Positions 1 through 7,876 of a stretch of DNA of 38,155 nucleotides are shown here, piece by piece. The DNA lies in assembly GCA_910585825.1 (NCBI GenBank), contig CAJUEY010000026.1:1-38155 (forward strand), in the 5' to 3' direction. How positions within the stretch are numbered: position 1 is the first letter of the stretch; each line of letters opens with the position of its first letter. Under the pieces are notes generated by a model. It saw only the letters and a list, made by a program, of their open reading frames with translations, did no database searches and had not been told where the DNA came from. A program made the position numbers and the translations under genes. Source of the DNA: an uncultured Lachnospiraceae bacterium (GTDB lineage: Bacteria > Bacillota > Clostridia > Lachnospirales > Lachnospiraceae).

Positions 1-55
1 CCTGCGGCCTCCTGGTCCCAAACCAGGCGCTCTAGCCAAGCTGAGCCACACCCCG
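1..55 (-). tRNA. tRNA-Pro (UGG), 5' part only
   Basis: On the minus strand the sequence begins CGGGGTGTGGCTCAG and continues through a D-arm to a 5-bp anticodon stem (CCTGG/CCAGG) enclosing the loop TTTGGGA. The anticodon is TGG, so the tRNA reads proline codons. The window edge removes the 3' part of the molecule, including the T-arm and acceptor 3' strand. A consensus promoter lies directly upstream, so it is probably a monocistronic tRNA or the first of a cluster. Confidence 0.93.
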
Positions 56-95
56 TGGACAATCATTTTCTTTGGATTATCACAACGCAAGTAGT

Positions 96-124
96 ATTAT
101 ATCGAAAGAAAATCAGATTGTCAA
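96..124 (-). promoter_or_regulatory. Consensus sigma-A promoter of tRNA-Pro
   Basis: The minus strand shows TTGACA (119-124), a 17-nt spacer and TATAAT (96-101), a perfect match to the housekeeping consensus. The start point would fall near 88-90, about 35 nt before the mature tRNA 5' end. This arrangement fits strong constitutive expression of a stable RNA. Confidence 0.9.
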
Positions 125-204
125 CCTTTTTTTATTTTATTTTGCTTTATTTTTGCTTTTTCAGTGATTTTACTATAAAATTCTTAGTTTTTCTCAAGAT
201 CCTA

Positions 205-948
205 TTATTTGCACAGAACCATATCTGCCACATCTTTAAACTCATCTGCTATCTGATCCGTCAAAATAGACGCCTCTTTAAAAGATGCAAATGTAACCGA
301 ACTGACTGCGTGAAATTTACTGTGGTCGCACAGCATATATGCTTTTCTGCACTGCCCGACCGCCGTCCTTTTCACCAATGCCTCTCCGGCATCCGGTGTT
401 GTAAACTCTGCCGTTCTGCCGACTCCATTTGTTCCAAAAAAACCCTTGGTAAAATGGTATTCTTTTAACATCAGCACCGCGGCGGCGCCCACTACCGCTT
501 CCGTGGAGCTCTTTAATGTCCCGCCGATCAAAATAACATTCTTTCCCGATGCCGCAAGTTTCTGGGCGTGCGCAACGGCATTTGTCACAAAGGCGACATT
601 CGTCTCTTGAATATAGTCTAACATATATCCTGTCGTCGTTCCCGCATCCAGATATACAAAATCCTGTGGCTGAATCAAAGAAGCTGCATATTTTGCAATC
701 TTTTTTTTCTCTTCTTTGTAAATTTCGGTTTTCTGGGCAACTGTCGGTTCTGCAGAGGAAAATACATTTTCCGTTAAAACAGCCCCTCCGAATACTTTTA
801 CCAGCTTTCCGGCGCTGTCCAAAGCAATAATGTCTCTTCTTGCAGTTGATTCTGAAATATCCAGAAGCTCTGTCAGTTCCGTTACCGTAACGCTTCTTTT
901 TTCTTCCAGAATCTTTAAAATCATCCTGTATCTTTCTTCCGATAACAT
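205..948 (-). CDS. fruR: DeoR-family transcriptional regulator of the fructose operon (FruR-like)
   Basis: The 247-residue product has the DeoR layout. Residues 1-57 form a winged helix-turn-helix (recognition region around LLDISESTARRDI). The rest is a sugar-phosphate-isomerase-like effector domain with DAGTTTGYM and a C-terminal CDHSKF segment typical of the DeoR sensor fold. Such regulators usually sense a phosphorylated sugar, here most likely fructose-1-phosphate or fructose-1,6-bisphosphate. It is the last gene of the fruK-fruA-HPr-fruR operon, 10 nt after the HPr gene, whereas the common order has the regulator first. It likely represses the operon through the TTGAA/TCAAA repeats upstream of fruK. 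The 149 bp that follow hold only a weak possible hairpin and the tRNA promoter. Confidence 0.88.
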   Translation of the reverse strand: MLSEERYRMILKILEEKRSVTVTELTELLDISESTARRDIIALDSAGKLVKVFGGAVLTENVFSSAEPTVAQKTEIYKEEKKKIAKYAASLIQPQDFVYLDAGTTTGYMLDYIQETNVAFVTNAVAHAQKLAASGKNVILIGGTLKSSTEAVVGAAAVLMLKEYHFTKGFFGTNGVGRTAEFTTPDAGEALVKRTAVGQCRKAYMLCDHSKFHAVSSVTFASFKEASILTDQIADEFKDVADMVLCK

Positions 949-958
949 GCTCTTCTCT

Positions 959-1216
959 TTACAGGTTTTCCTGCATAAATTTACTTATGGCTTCATATGC
1001 CGCATCTTCATCTTCACCGTCAATTCTGACAAGGACTTCATCTCCCTTTTTGATTGCGAGCCCCATAATTCCAAAAATCTTTCTGCAGTCGCCTTCTTTG
1101 CCGTCTTTTACCAGTTTAATGCTGGATGCAAAAGATTTTACCTCTTTTACCAATTCCCCTGCCGGACGGGCATGTATTCCCTGCGGATCTGTAATGACAT
1201 ACTTAAATTCTTTCAT
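959..1216 (-). CDS. HPr-family phosphocarrier protein lacking regulatory Ser46
   Basis: This 85-residue protein is a full-length HPr. The active-site motif GIHARPA places the phosphorylated histidine at position 15, so it should carry phosphate from enzyme I to a sugar-specific EIIA. The regulatory segment normally reads like NxKSIMG with Ser46, the target of HPr kinase. Here it reads CRKIFGIMG and position 46 is lysine. The protein can therefore be expected to work in phosphate transfer but not as a Ser-phosphorylated CcpA co-repressor. It sits between fruA and fruR, so it is probably the dedicated phosphodonor of this fructose PTS rather than the main cellular ptsH. The family call is certain; the specialised role is inferred. 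Confidence 0.92.
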   Translation of the reverse strand: MKEFKYVITDPQGIHARPAGELVKEVKSFASSIKLVKDGKEGDCRKIFGIMGLAIKKGDEVLVRIDGEDEDAAYEAISKFMQENL

Positions 1217-1265
1217 TATAATTCTCCTTTTCTTTTTGTGATACTTTTATTATAAACCATTTTTC

Positions 1266-3182
1266 TTACTGTTCAACATCTTTCTTTAATACTCCAAGCA
1301 AAATTGCAGATACTAATGTTCCTGCAATAAGCGCTACGACATACATGGCGGCATTTCCTACAACAGGGAATACAAAAATTCCACCGTGGGGAGCCATCAG
1401 GGTACAGTGAAACAGCATAGACAACGCTCCCGCAACGCCTGACCCAATGACGCAGGAAGGGAGTACATGCAGGGGATCAGATGCTGCAAACGGAATCGCT
1501 CCTTCTGTAATAAATGCAAGGCCCATAATAAAATTCGTCGGTCCGGATTCTCTTTCTTCTTTTGTAAATTTCTTTTTGAAAAGCATACTTGCAAGGGCGA
1601 TTGCACAGGGAGGCGTCATTCCTCCGATCATAACTGCCGCCATAATATCATAATTTCCGGCTGCGATTGCTGCTGAACCGAATACATAAGCTGCTTTGTT
1701 AAAGGGGCCGCCCATATCAATCGCCATCATGCCTCCTAAAATCAGCCCCAAAACAATTTTGCTTGTTCCGCCCATGCTCATCAATCCATTGTTCAGCGCT
1801 GTGTTTAATCCGCCCATTACAGGCTCTACAATCAATGACATTAACAGCCCCATCATAAGTATGCCTGCCAGCGGATAAATTAAAACCGGGGCAATTTTTT
1901 CCAGAAAATCCGGTAGTTTATCACATAATTTACGGAGAAGAATGATAATATAGCCCGCTGCAAAACCTGCTGCAAGCGCTCCAAGAAAACCTGATTTTCC
2001 ACCTGACGCAAGCATTCCGCCGACAAAACCAAGAGCAAGGGCAGGTCTGTCGCCGACTGCCATTGCAATAAAACCAGCCAGTACCGGAAGCATAAATCCA
2101 AACGCCGTATCACCCAGACTTTTAAACCATGCTGCGATTGGTGTAATTGTACCGAAATTGGTCCGCTCTGTTACATCAAGCGCATTCATATCCACACAGA
2201 TTCCGTCAATTAAAAATGCAAGAGCAATCAATATTCCACCGCCTACAACGAATGGCAGCATATGGGATACTCCATTCATCAGCTGGGTGTAAATCTGATG
2301 TCCGATACCTCCGCTTTTTTTCCCGGAAGTCTCCGGTGTATTTGCTCCCGCCGCAGCATGATATACCGGAACATCTCCGGAAATAGCCCGATCCAGCAGT
2401 TCTCCCGCCTTGCTGATTCCATCAGAGACCTGACACTGAATGACTTTTTTACCATGAAAACGGTCCATTGGAACCTGTGCGTCTGCTGCAACGATGATAC
2501 AGTCTGCCTCTTTGATTTCCCGGGCTGTCAGTACATTTTTGGCTCCGCCGGAACCTCTTGTCTCAATTTTTACAGAACAGTCCCTTTCTTTTGCCGCTTT
2601 TTCAATGCCTTCTGCCGCCATATATGTATGTGCAATGCCGGTGGGACAGGATGTCACTGCCAGAATTTTTACTCCTGCAGCATCAGAAATCCGGGTATCG
2701 GAAAGTCTTTCATCAATGCTTTTCTTTTCCTCGTCTGCCTTGTCAATCATGGCAAGAAATTCATCTGGAGATTTTGCATTTCGCAGAGAATCTGCAAAAT
2801 CTTCATCCATCATCAGCACCGATAATTTACTCAGCACATCAAGATGCACATTGTCTTCTGTATCCGGAGCAGCAATCAGAAAAATAAGATTGACCGGTTC
2901 GCCGTCTAAAGCATCGAAATCAACGCCTTCTTTAATTACCATGGCTGCAAGCCCCGGCCTGTCAACGGCAGCGCATTTTCCGTGAGGAATTGCAATTCCT
3001 TCTCCAATGCCTGTCGTACTTTCTTCTTCTCTTGCATAAACCTGCCTTCTGTATGCCTCTTTATCATTAATCCTTCCGCTTTTTACCATAAGCTCCACAG
3101 CCTGATCCAATGCTTCATTTTTGCTCTTAGGAGATGCCAAAAGCGAAATACTCCGTTTATCCAGTAACTCTGTAATTCTCAT
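1266..3182 (-). CDS. fruA: PTS fructose transporter subunit IIABC
   Basis: This 638-residue protein joins three PTS domains. EIIA (about 1-150) has its phospho-histidine at H67 in GIAIPHGKC. EIIB (about 170-270) has its phospho-cysteine at C179 in TSCPTGIAHTYMAAE. A polar linker leads to a membrane-embedded EIIC from about residue 290 with many hydrophobic segments. It imports fructose across the cytoplasmic membrane and releases fructose-1-phosphate inside. Order and length match the fused FruA of Firmicutes. It starts 2 nt after the fruK stop, so the two are probably translationally coupled. The phosphate donor is probably the HPr encoded 49 bp downstream. Confidence 0.95.
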   Translation of the reverse strand: MRITELLDKRSISLLASPKSKNEALDQAVELMVKSGRINDKEAYRRQVYAREEESTTGIGEGIAIPHGKCAAVDRPGLAAMVIKEGVDFDALDGEPVNLIFLIAAPDTEDNVHLDVLSKLSVLMMDEDFADSLRNAKSPDEFLAMIDKADEEKKSIDERLSDTRISDAAGVKILAVTSCPTGIAHTYMAAEGIEKAAKERDCSVKIETRGSGGAKNVLTAREIKEADCIIVAADAQVPMDRFHGKKVIQCQVSDGISKAGELLDRAISGDVPVYHAAAGANTPETSGKKSGGIGHQIYTQLMNGVSHMLPFVVGGGILIALAFLIDGICVDMNALDVTERTNFGTITPIAAWFKSLGDTAFGFMLPVLAGFIAMAVGDRPALALGFVGGMLASGGKSGFLGALAAGFAAGYIIILLRKLCDKLPDFLEKIAPVLIYPLAGILMMGLLMSLIVEPVMGGLNTALNNGLMSMGGTSKIVLGLILGGMMAIDMGGPFNKAAYVFGSAAIAAGNYDIMAAVMIGGMTPPCAIALASMLFKKKFTKEERESGPTNFIMGLAFITEGAIPFAASDPLHVLPSCVIGSGVAGALSMLFHCTLMAPHGGIFVFPVVGNAAMYVVALIAGTLVSAILLGVLKKDVEQ

Positions 3183-3184
3183 CT

Positions 3185-4102
3185 CTACTCCTCCTCATTT
3201 CTAATCTGCTGATAAATTGTTTCGATTTCCCGCCTGGTCGCCAACAATTCCGAAAATGCACTGGCGCTCCCGGCTGCAACTCCCATATGAAATGCATGCC
3301 TGTAATCCTTTTTCTCCAGCCATCCTGCAATAAACCCTGCAACCATGGAGTCTCCGGCCCCCACGCCGTTGATCAGTTTCCCTTTGGGCGCCGGTGCATC
3401 ATAGACTTCTCCGTTTTCCGCTACAAGCACTGCGCCTTCTCCCGCCATGGATACCATAACGTTTACCGCTCCCATTTCCTTTAGCTTTTGTGCATAAGGA
3501 ATCACTTCTTCTCTTGTTCTAAGCTCTGTGCCAAATATTTCTCCCAGCTCATGGTTATTCGGTTTCACTAAAAACGGATGATATTCGAGCACATTGACAA
3601 GCAGATCTTTTGTCGCATCCACTACAATCATTACGCCCCTGCCGTCAAGTCTTTCCATAATCTTTCTATAAATATCATCCGGCATAGAGCTTGGTATGCT
3701 TCCGGCTAATACCAAAACATCCTGTATTTCTAACTGATCCAGCTTTTCCATCAGTCTGCCGACGGCTTCTCCGCTGATTTCGGGTCCGTTTCCGTTAATT
3801 TCTGTTCCGTCAATTGATTTCAATTTCAGATTGATTCTTGAGATTCCGCTTTCAATCGGAATAAAGTCAGCTTTCACCCCCATCTCCTCTACCCGGCGAA
3901 TAATTTCCCTTCCCGTAAAACCAGCCATAAATCCAAACGCTGTATTCATCACTCCCAGATTCCCGAGCACCATGGAAACATTGAGCCCTTTGCCCCCCGG
4001 AAGCATCAGCTCCGAATCGGTTCGATTCGTAAGCCCAAGCTTGAAATCTTCCACTGAAACGATATAATCCAGCGACGGATTAAATGTAACCGTGTAAATC
4101 AT
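3185..4102 (-). CDS. fruK: 1-phosphofructokinase
   Basis: The 305-residue product is a PfkB-family kinase converting fructose-1-phosphate to fructose-1,6-bisphosphate with ATP. Family marks are the N-terminal MIYTVTFNPSLDYIV, the LPGGKGLNVS substrate-binding motif, and the C-terminal NGVGAGDSMVAGF motif that holds the catalytic aspartate and anion hole. The start at 4102 is preferred because AGGAGG (4111-4116) lies 7 nt upstream. A longer open frame to 4162 would cover the -10 box and has no family similarity. It is the first gene of the fructose operon. Confidence 0.95.
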   Translation of the reverse strand: MIYTVTFNPSLDYIVSVEDFKLGLTNRTDSELMLPGGKGLNVSMVLGNLGVMNTAFGFMAGFTGREIIRRVEEMGVKADFIPIESGISRINLKLKSIDGTEINGNGPEISGEAVGRLMEKLDQLEIQDVLVLAGSIPSSMPDDIYRKIMERLDGRGVMIVVDATKDLLVNVLEYHPFLVKPNNHELGEIFGTELRTREEVIPYAQKLKEMGAVNVMVSMAGEGAVLVAENGEVYDAPAPKGKLINGVGAGDSMVAGFIAGWLEKKDYRHAFHMGVAAGSASAFSELLATRREIETIYQQIRNEEE

Positions 4103-4133
4103 CTCATTTCCTCCTGCTTTATTTGATAATCCC

Positions 4134-4162
4134 ATTTTACATTCAAAATAATTCAAAGTCAA
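4134..4162 (-). promoter_or_regulatory. fruK operon promoter
   Basis: The minus strand shows TTGACT (4157-4162), a 17-nt spacer and TAAAAT (4134-4139). The start point would be near 4127, about 25 nt before the fruK start codon. The -35 box lies inside the TTGAA/TCAAA repeat array, so a bound DeoR-type repressor would block polymerase. Confidence 0.75.
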
Positions 4163-4245
4163 TCAAACTAATTCACAAAATTGCCCTTTTGTTTTTAGAT
4201 ATCTTGCACAATTTTGAATTAATTTGAATGAATTTGATACAAATC
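4147..4245. promoter_or_regulatory. Repeat array, probable FruR operator
   Basis: The region upstream of fruK carries many copies of TTCAAA/TCAAA and their complements at near-helical spacing. Two of these stretches, 4159-4183 and 4209-4232, are imperfect inverted copies of each other around a 25-nt centre. DeoR-family regulators bind multiple short repeats of this kind. The array overlaps the -35 box and extends about 85 bp upstream, which suits cooperative or loop-forming repression. Binding by the FruR encoded in this operon is inferred. Confidence 0.6.
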
Positions 4246-4392
4246 TCCCATATCATGCCCTTTTGGTACCAATCGGGAAACCGGAAAAAGCCGGCCGGAT
4301 ATTCACAGTCTTCTGCTGCTTAGTTCCGTTTTTCAGATTTCTATCGATCAATAAATCAAAGGAGATTTAAAAGAAATTCTCGCATTTAATAA

Positions 4393-4407
4393 AGGAAAAC
4401 GTTACCT
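4393..4407. promoter_or_regulatory. Possible CcpA cre-like site
   Basis: The 15-mer AGGAAAACGTTACCT matches the cre consensus WTGNAANCGNWNNCW at all but one fixed position. It lies about 290 bp upstream of the fruK start and about 230 bp upstream of its -35 box, which is far for direct repression. It could be fortuitous. The rest of 4246-4520 shows no other recognisable site or gene. Confidence 0.25.
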
Positions 4408-4523
4408 TTGCGGTTGCTGTGCTATTCGCTTTTTAAAAACTTTCTTTAAAAGCACTGTCCAAATACGGTTATGAGCAGCGTTTCCTTGAAATAAATAGAA
4501 ACGAACAACCGAAAACAATAAAA

Positions 4524-4599
4524 TTGTGGGAGTGAAACATAAAGTGTAGTTAGATTTGCTGCATTTCTAACTCAGACACTTTATGTTTCACTCCCACAA
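4524..4599 (-). terminator. Very long stem-loop, probable terminator of the acyl-ligase operon
   Basis: Arms 4524-4547 and 4576-4599 are perfect 24-bp inverted copies. After a 3-nt bulge the stem continues for 7 bp (4548-4554 with 4566-4572), leaving an 11-nt loop. On the minus strand the stem is followed by ATTTTATTGTTTT, so it can terminate transcription leaving the ligase gene at 4675. The stem is much longer than an ordinary intrinsic terminator, so a processing site or a small inverted-repeat element is possible. Confidence 0.6.
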
Positions 4600-4627
4600 A
4601 CTTACAAATTGCACTTGACAAGCCTTC

Positions 4628-4657
4628 CACTGTACAGTTATACATTTCTGCACAGTG
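4628..4657 (-). other. Stem-loop just after the acyl-ligase stop
   Basis: Arms 4628-4637 and 4648-4657 form a 10-bp stem with one G-U pair (minus-strand RNA) and a 10-nt loop. There is no U-tract, so it is not a complete terminator by itself. It begins 18 nt after the stop codon of the ligase gene and may stabilise the 3' end or act with the longer stem downstream. Confidence 0.5.
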
Positions 4658-4674
4658 TAGTCCGTCTGTTTCTA

Positions 4675-6186
4675 TTAATACCGTTTGATCTTTCTCGCCG
4701 CCGTTTTTTCAAACTCCTTCTCCCGCACTTTCAGTTTCGCAACTTTTTTATAAGCGGGAGCTTCTTTATTGTAATTGTCGAGAATTTCCCACAGAGCAGC
4801 TTTTACATCGAAAATCTCCTGTTTTTGCGCATATTCCAGATCCGGGAAAATTTCGCTTTCAATTGCTCCCTCATTCTCCCGCACCAAAACTTCCTGTATC
4901 AGACGATGTTTTGAAAGCTTATTTTCGATTTCTTCCGGTGAAACATTTTCTCCGTTCTTTGTAATAATCAGATTCTTCTTTCTTCCGGTAAGGAAAATAA
5001 AACCATCCTCATCCACATATCCCAGATCTCCGGTACGAAGCCATCCGTCTTCGGTAAGCGTCTCGTCTGTCTCTTTTGGCATCTGATAATAACCCTGCAT
5101 TACACTGCTGCCCTTTACCCAAAGCTCTTCATCAACCACCTTTGCCGCACAGTTTGGCATCAGTTTTCCAACAGACCCCAGTTTGCGGTTCCATTCCAGG
5201 TTCGTGCTGATGACCGGAGCGCATTCTGTCATGCCGTAGCCCTGTAATATTGTAATTCCATATTTTTCAAACAGCGTAATCCATTCCGGATTCAAATAGG
5301 CGCCGCCGCTGCAAATCGTATGCAGCCGTTCTCCAAATACTTCTTTTTTTACAAGCTCCGGAGGAAGAGCTGCCGCATCTTCTAATTTTTTCGCAAAGGA
5401 CTCAATCATCATAGGTACCATCAGAATCATATCCGGTCCGAAGAGTTTAATATTTTTTGCCACACGCATCAGAGAATCATTAATACAGATAATGCTTCCC
5501 AATGAAAGGCCTTTCAAAATATCCATACTCAGACAATACGCATGATGAATCGGGAGTACAGAAAGAATCACTGTCCGGGACGGAATCCGCATATCCAGGC
5601 AGGTGGCATTCTCCGCCAGATTCCGCTGCGTCAGCATCACGCCTTTGCTCTTTCCGGTTGTACCGGAGGTAAACATAATCGTACACAAATCCTCGGGATT
5701 TGCCCAGGCATCAAATCCGCCGTCGCTTTCTTCCAAAAGCCGCTGCATGGAAAGAATGCCATTTTCATGCTCTGACTTCTGCATAGAAATGATTTTCTGA
5801 AGTTTTGGACAATTCTTTTTTGCAAGTTCCGCCACATCCGCCCGGATTTCATCATAAACCAACACGGAAACATCGGCACGTTCTATCAATTCGCAAAGCT
5901 CTGCTGCCGGAAGAGCCACGTCCAAAGGCACTGCCACACTGTTGCAGCTTACCGTTCCAAGATAAGAAACCATCCAGTAATATGAAGTCATCCCCACTAT
6001 GGCAACGTGTTTTCCCTGCATGTCCATGGCTTTTAATCCGCCGGAAAACAATTCACTGTCCTGCTTTAGCTGGTCGTATGTTCTGGATTCGATTTTATCT
6101 TTTCCGATTTTATAACGAACGGCATCCTGATCTCCAAACCTCTCACTCGCCTGTACCAATATCTCCCGAATTGTATTGCAAACCAT
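4675..6186 (-). CDS. Free-standing adenylate-forming acyl/aminoacyl ligase (AMP-binding)
   Basis: The 503-residue product belongs to the ANL superfamily of adenylating enzymes. Core motifs are the phosphate loop TSGTTGKSKG at 173-182, YGMTE at 317-321, TGD at 385-387, the hinge region GRKKNLIITKNGENVSPEE, and the C-terminal catalytic lysine at about K499 in RKIKRY. It should activate a carboxylic acid with ATP and pass the acyl group to a thiol. The carrier protein gene lies 10 nt upstream, so a phosphopantetheinyl carrier is the likely acceptor rather than free CoA. The overall sequence looks closer to acyl-CoA synthetases than to amino-acid-specific NRPS domains, but the substrate cannot be read from sequence. 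The start has a strong AAGGAGG 4 nt upstream. It is the last gene of the TetR-linked operon. Confidence 0.88.
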   Translation of the reverse strand: MVCNTIREILVQASERFGDQDAVRYKIGKDKIESRTYDQLKQDSELFSGGLKAMDMQGKHVAIVGMTSYYWMVSYLGTVSCNSVAVPLDVALPAAELCELIERADVSVLVYDEIRADVAELAKKNCPKLQKIISMQKSEHENGILSMQRLLEESDGGFDAWANPEDLCTIMFTSGTTGKSKGVMLTQRNLAENATCLDMRIPSRTVILSVLPIHHAYCLSMDILKGLSLGSIICINDSLMRVAKNIKLFGPDMILMVPMMIESFAKKLEDAAALPPELVKKEVFGERLHTICSGGAYLNPEWITLFEKYGITILQGYGMTECAPVISTNLEWNRKLGSVGKLMPNCAAKVVDEELWVKGSSVMQGYYQMPKETDETLTEDGWLRTGDLGYVDEDGFIFLTGRKKNLIITKNGENVSPEEIENKLSKHRLIQEVLVRENEGAIESEIFPDLEYAQKQEIFDVKAALWEILDNYNKEAPAYKKVAKLKVREKEFEKTAARKIKRY

Positions 6187-6196
6187 ACTTTCCTCC

Positions 6197-6430
6197 TTAA
6201 GCTGTAAGCTTACTCAAATAATCCACAGCTTCTTGAACGGTCCGGATTCCCGCCGCCTCCTGCTGCTCTACTTCTATGTCAAATTCTTCCTCAATTTCTC
6301 CCAGCATGCTCATAAAATCAAAGGAAGTAAATCCCAGATCCTCCATGAACCTGGATTGCGGCAGAATCGCCTCCGGCTCCACCTCTACATAATTGACAAT
6401 GATTTCTTTTAACTTTTCAAAAATATCCAT
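6197..6430 (-). CDS. Acyl/peptidyl carrier protein
   Basis: This 77-residue acidic four-helix protein fits the carrier-protein family. The phosphopantetheine attachment serine is S36 in the segment DLGFTSFDFM, which replaces the common DSL motif with TSF. It would hold an acyl thioester loaded by the ligase encoded 10 nt downstream and present it to the condensation-type enzyme encoded 12 nt upstream. No phosphopantetheinyl transferase gene is in the window, so activation must come from a transferase encoded elsewhere. Its placement between ligase and transferase argues against it being the main fatty-acid-synthesis AcpP. Confidence 0.88.
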   Translation of the reverse strand: MDIFEKLKEIIVNYVEVEPEAILPQSRFMEDLGFTSFDFMSMLGEIEEEFDIEVEQQEAAGIRTVQEAVDYLSKLTA

Positions 6431-6442
6431 ATGTTATCCTCC

Positions 6443-7846
6443 CTAAATCAATTTTAATATATCGCCTACGCAAAGATTTGGATTTTCAATCCCTTTAAAC
6501 ATAATTTTACAAAGATAATAATACAGATATTCCAGCTGCTTTCTGCTGACAGCTTTTACCTGATGCTCAAAATTAAAATCCAGACCATTATCTTCCGGAC
6601 GATGCATCACCGTCAGATACATTCCCTGAGTTGTCGCCCCATTGGGATACCATTTCGTCTTATAACGGATATCGCCAAGCTTATCCAATCCCTTTTCTTT
6701 TAAAGTCATAGGCTGATAGGTCAGAGACATGGGTTCATAGGTGCATCCTGCCGGATTTTGATATACACGCCCCCGGTGGGCAAAATAAGCTACCGGATCA
6801 TAATTGGCATGGCGGAACAGTTCATTCTGCTGATCTCTGATTTGAAACAGAGCATCTATAAATTTCGTCTCTTTCGGAATAATGGTACGGAAAGGAAACG
6901 AATGAATCCTCGTACCGCCGCATTTCTTCTCTTTTAATGTGGCCCTCCTTGCAATTGCCGTGTTTATGGAAACATCGTCATTGTCATTCAATTTCTGGAA
7001 ATATGTCCGAAGACCCATAATTAAAAGGCAGGCAAGAGAAATATGCCGTTCGCTGCAAAAATCCATAAGACGTTTCGTCGGCTCTCCCTCCAGATGAAAG
7101 ATATCCAGATCGCTTTCTACAGAATCTGAAATATTAACGGCAGCCCGAAGTTTTGGATTATTGTTTCTGTCCCGTTCCAGCTCCAGTTTCGCCGTTCCGT
7201 CAATTCCATTATAAATCGGCTCCGAGCTTTCAATCAGCTTATGAAAAAACGCCTTGTCCTTTTCTTTTGCCTTAGAACCCGCCTCATATGCGAGATCCTT
7301 CTGAAGCTGTTCAATATAGGAAGTCATTTCCTTTGGATAAGGCACATCTTCAAACATCCGATTGGAATAAAGTTCAATGATATCTTTCAAAAAACAGATC
7401 ATAGACTGGGCGTCCATAATCAAATGATCTGCCAGAAGATATACGCCGCTAAATCCGTCCGGCATCTGAATCATTACCATGCGGCTCATAGGAGAATCCT
7501 CTCTCTGAAACGGAACCGCCGTCCACTCCCGCATCGTCTTTTCTGCCTCTTCCATACTTCCTTTAGAAAAATCCACAAAGGGAATCTCCTGCTTTACTTC
7601 GTCTACCACATATTGATACCAGACGCCTTCTTTGTCTTTGGCAAACTGAATCCGCATCCCTTCACTTCGTTCGTATGCCTTTAAAATCGACTCCCGCAGA
7701 ATATCAAAATCAATCTCCGCCTCTATTGTCAGACTTGTTCCGATATTAACAACTGCCTTATTCGGACATGCATCCAAATAGAAAAAATGAAATTTCTGTG
7801 CTGCAGTAAGAGGATATACCGTATATCCCTTTCTTTTTCTCATCAT
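6443..7846 (-). CDS. Condensation-domain-like acyltransferase
   Basis: The 467-residue product has the size and motifs of the CoA-dependent acyltransferase superfamily that includes NRPS condensation domains and PapA-type lipid acyltransferases. The active-site HHxxxDG motif appears as DHLIMDA, with the catalytic histidine at H141 and structural aspartate at D145. The first, non-catalytic histidine is replaced by D140 and the glycine by alanine. An N-terminal stretch YPLTAAQKFHFFY resembles the C1 motif. It probably joins the acyl group carried by the neighbouring carrier protein to an amine or alcohol acceptor. No adenylation or carrier domain is fused to it, so the pathway is split into separate proteins. 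Acceptor and product are unknown. Confidence 0.82.
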   Translation of the reverse strand: MMRKRKGYTVYPLTAAQKFHFFYLDACPNKAVVNIGTSLTIEAEIDFDILRESILKAYERSEGMRIQFAKDKEGVWYQYVVDEVKQEIPFVDFSKGSMEEAEKTMREWTAVPFQREDSPMSRMVMIQMPDGFSGVYLLADHLIMDAQSMICFLKDIIELYSNRMFEDVPYPKEMTSYIEQLQKDLAYEAGSKAKEKDKAFFHKLIESSEPIYNGIDGTAKLELERDRNNNPKLRAAVNISDSVESDLDIFHLEGEPTKRLMDFCSERHISLACLLIMGLRTYFQKLNDNDDVSINTAIARRATLKEKKCGGTRIHSFPFRTIIPKETKFIDALFQIRDQQNELFRHANYDPVAYFAHRGRVYQNPAGCTYEPMSLTYQPMTLKEKGLDKLGDIRYKTKWYPNGATTQGMYLTVMHRPEDNGLDFNFEHQVKAVSRKQLEYLYYYLCKIMFKGIENPNLCVGDILKLI

Positions 7847-7876
7847 ATTTCTTCCTACTTTCTGATTGACCTACAA

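Noticed and set aside
55..468. Plus-strand open frame of 137 codons opposite fruR
   Set aside because: It lacks a ribosome site, overlaps the tRNA promoter and the DeoR gene on the other strand, and has no family features.
2262..2825. Plus-strand open frame of 187 codons inside fruA
   Set aside because: It is antisense to well-conserved EIIA/EIIB coding sequence; its composition reflects the complementary strand.
4103..4162. Extended N-terminus for fruK
   Set aside because: It would cover the -10 box and FruR repeats, while the start at 4102 has a proper AGGAGG and the family N-terminus.
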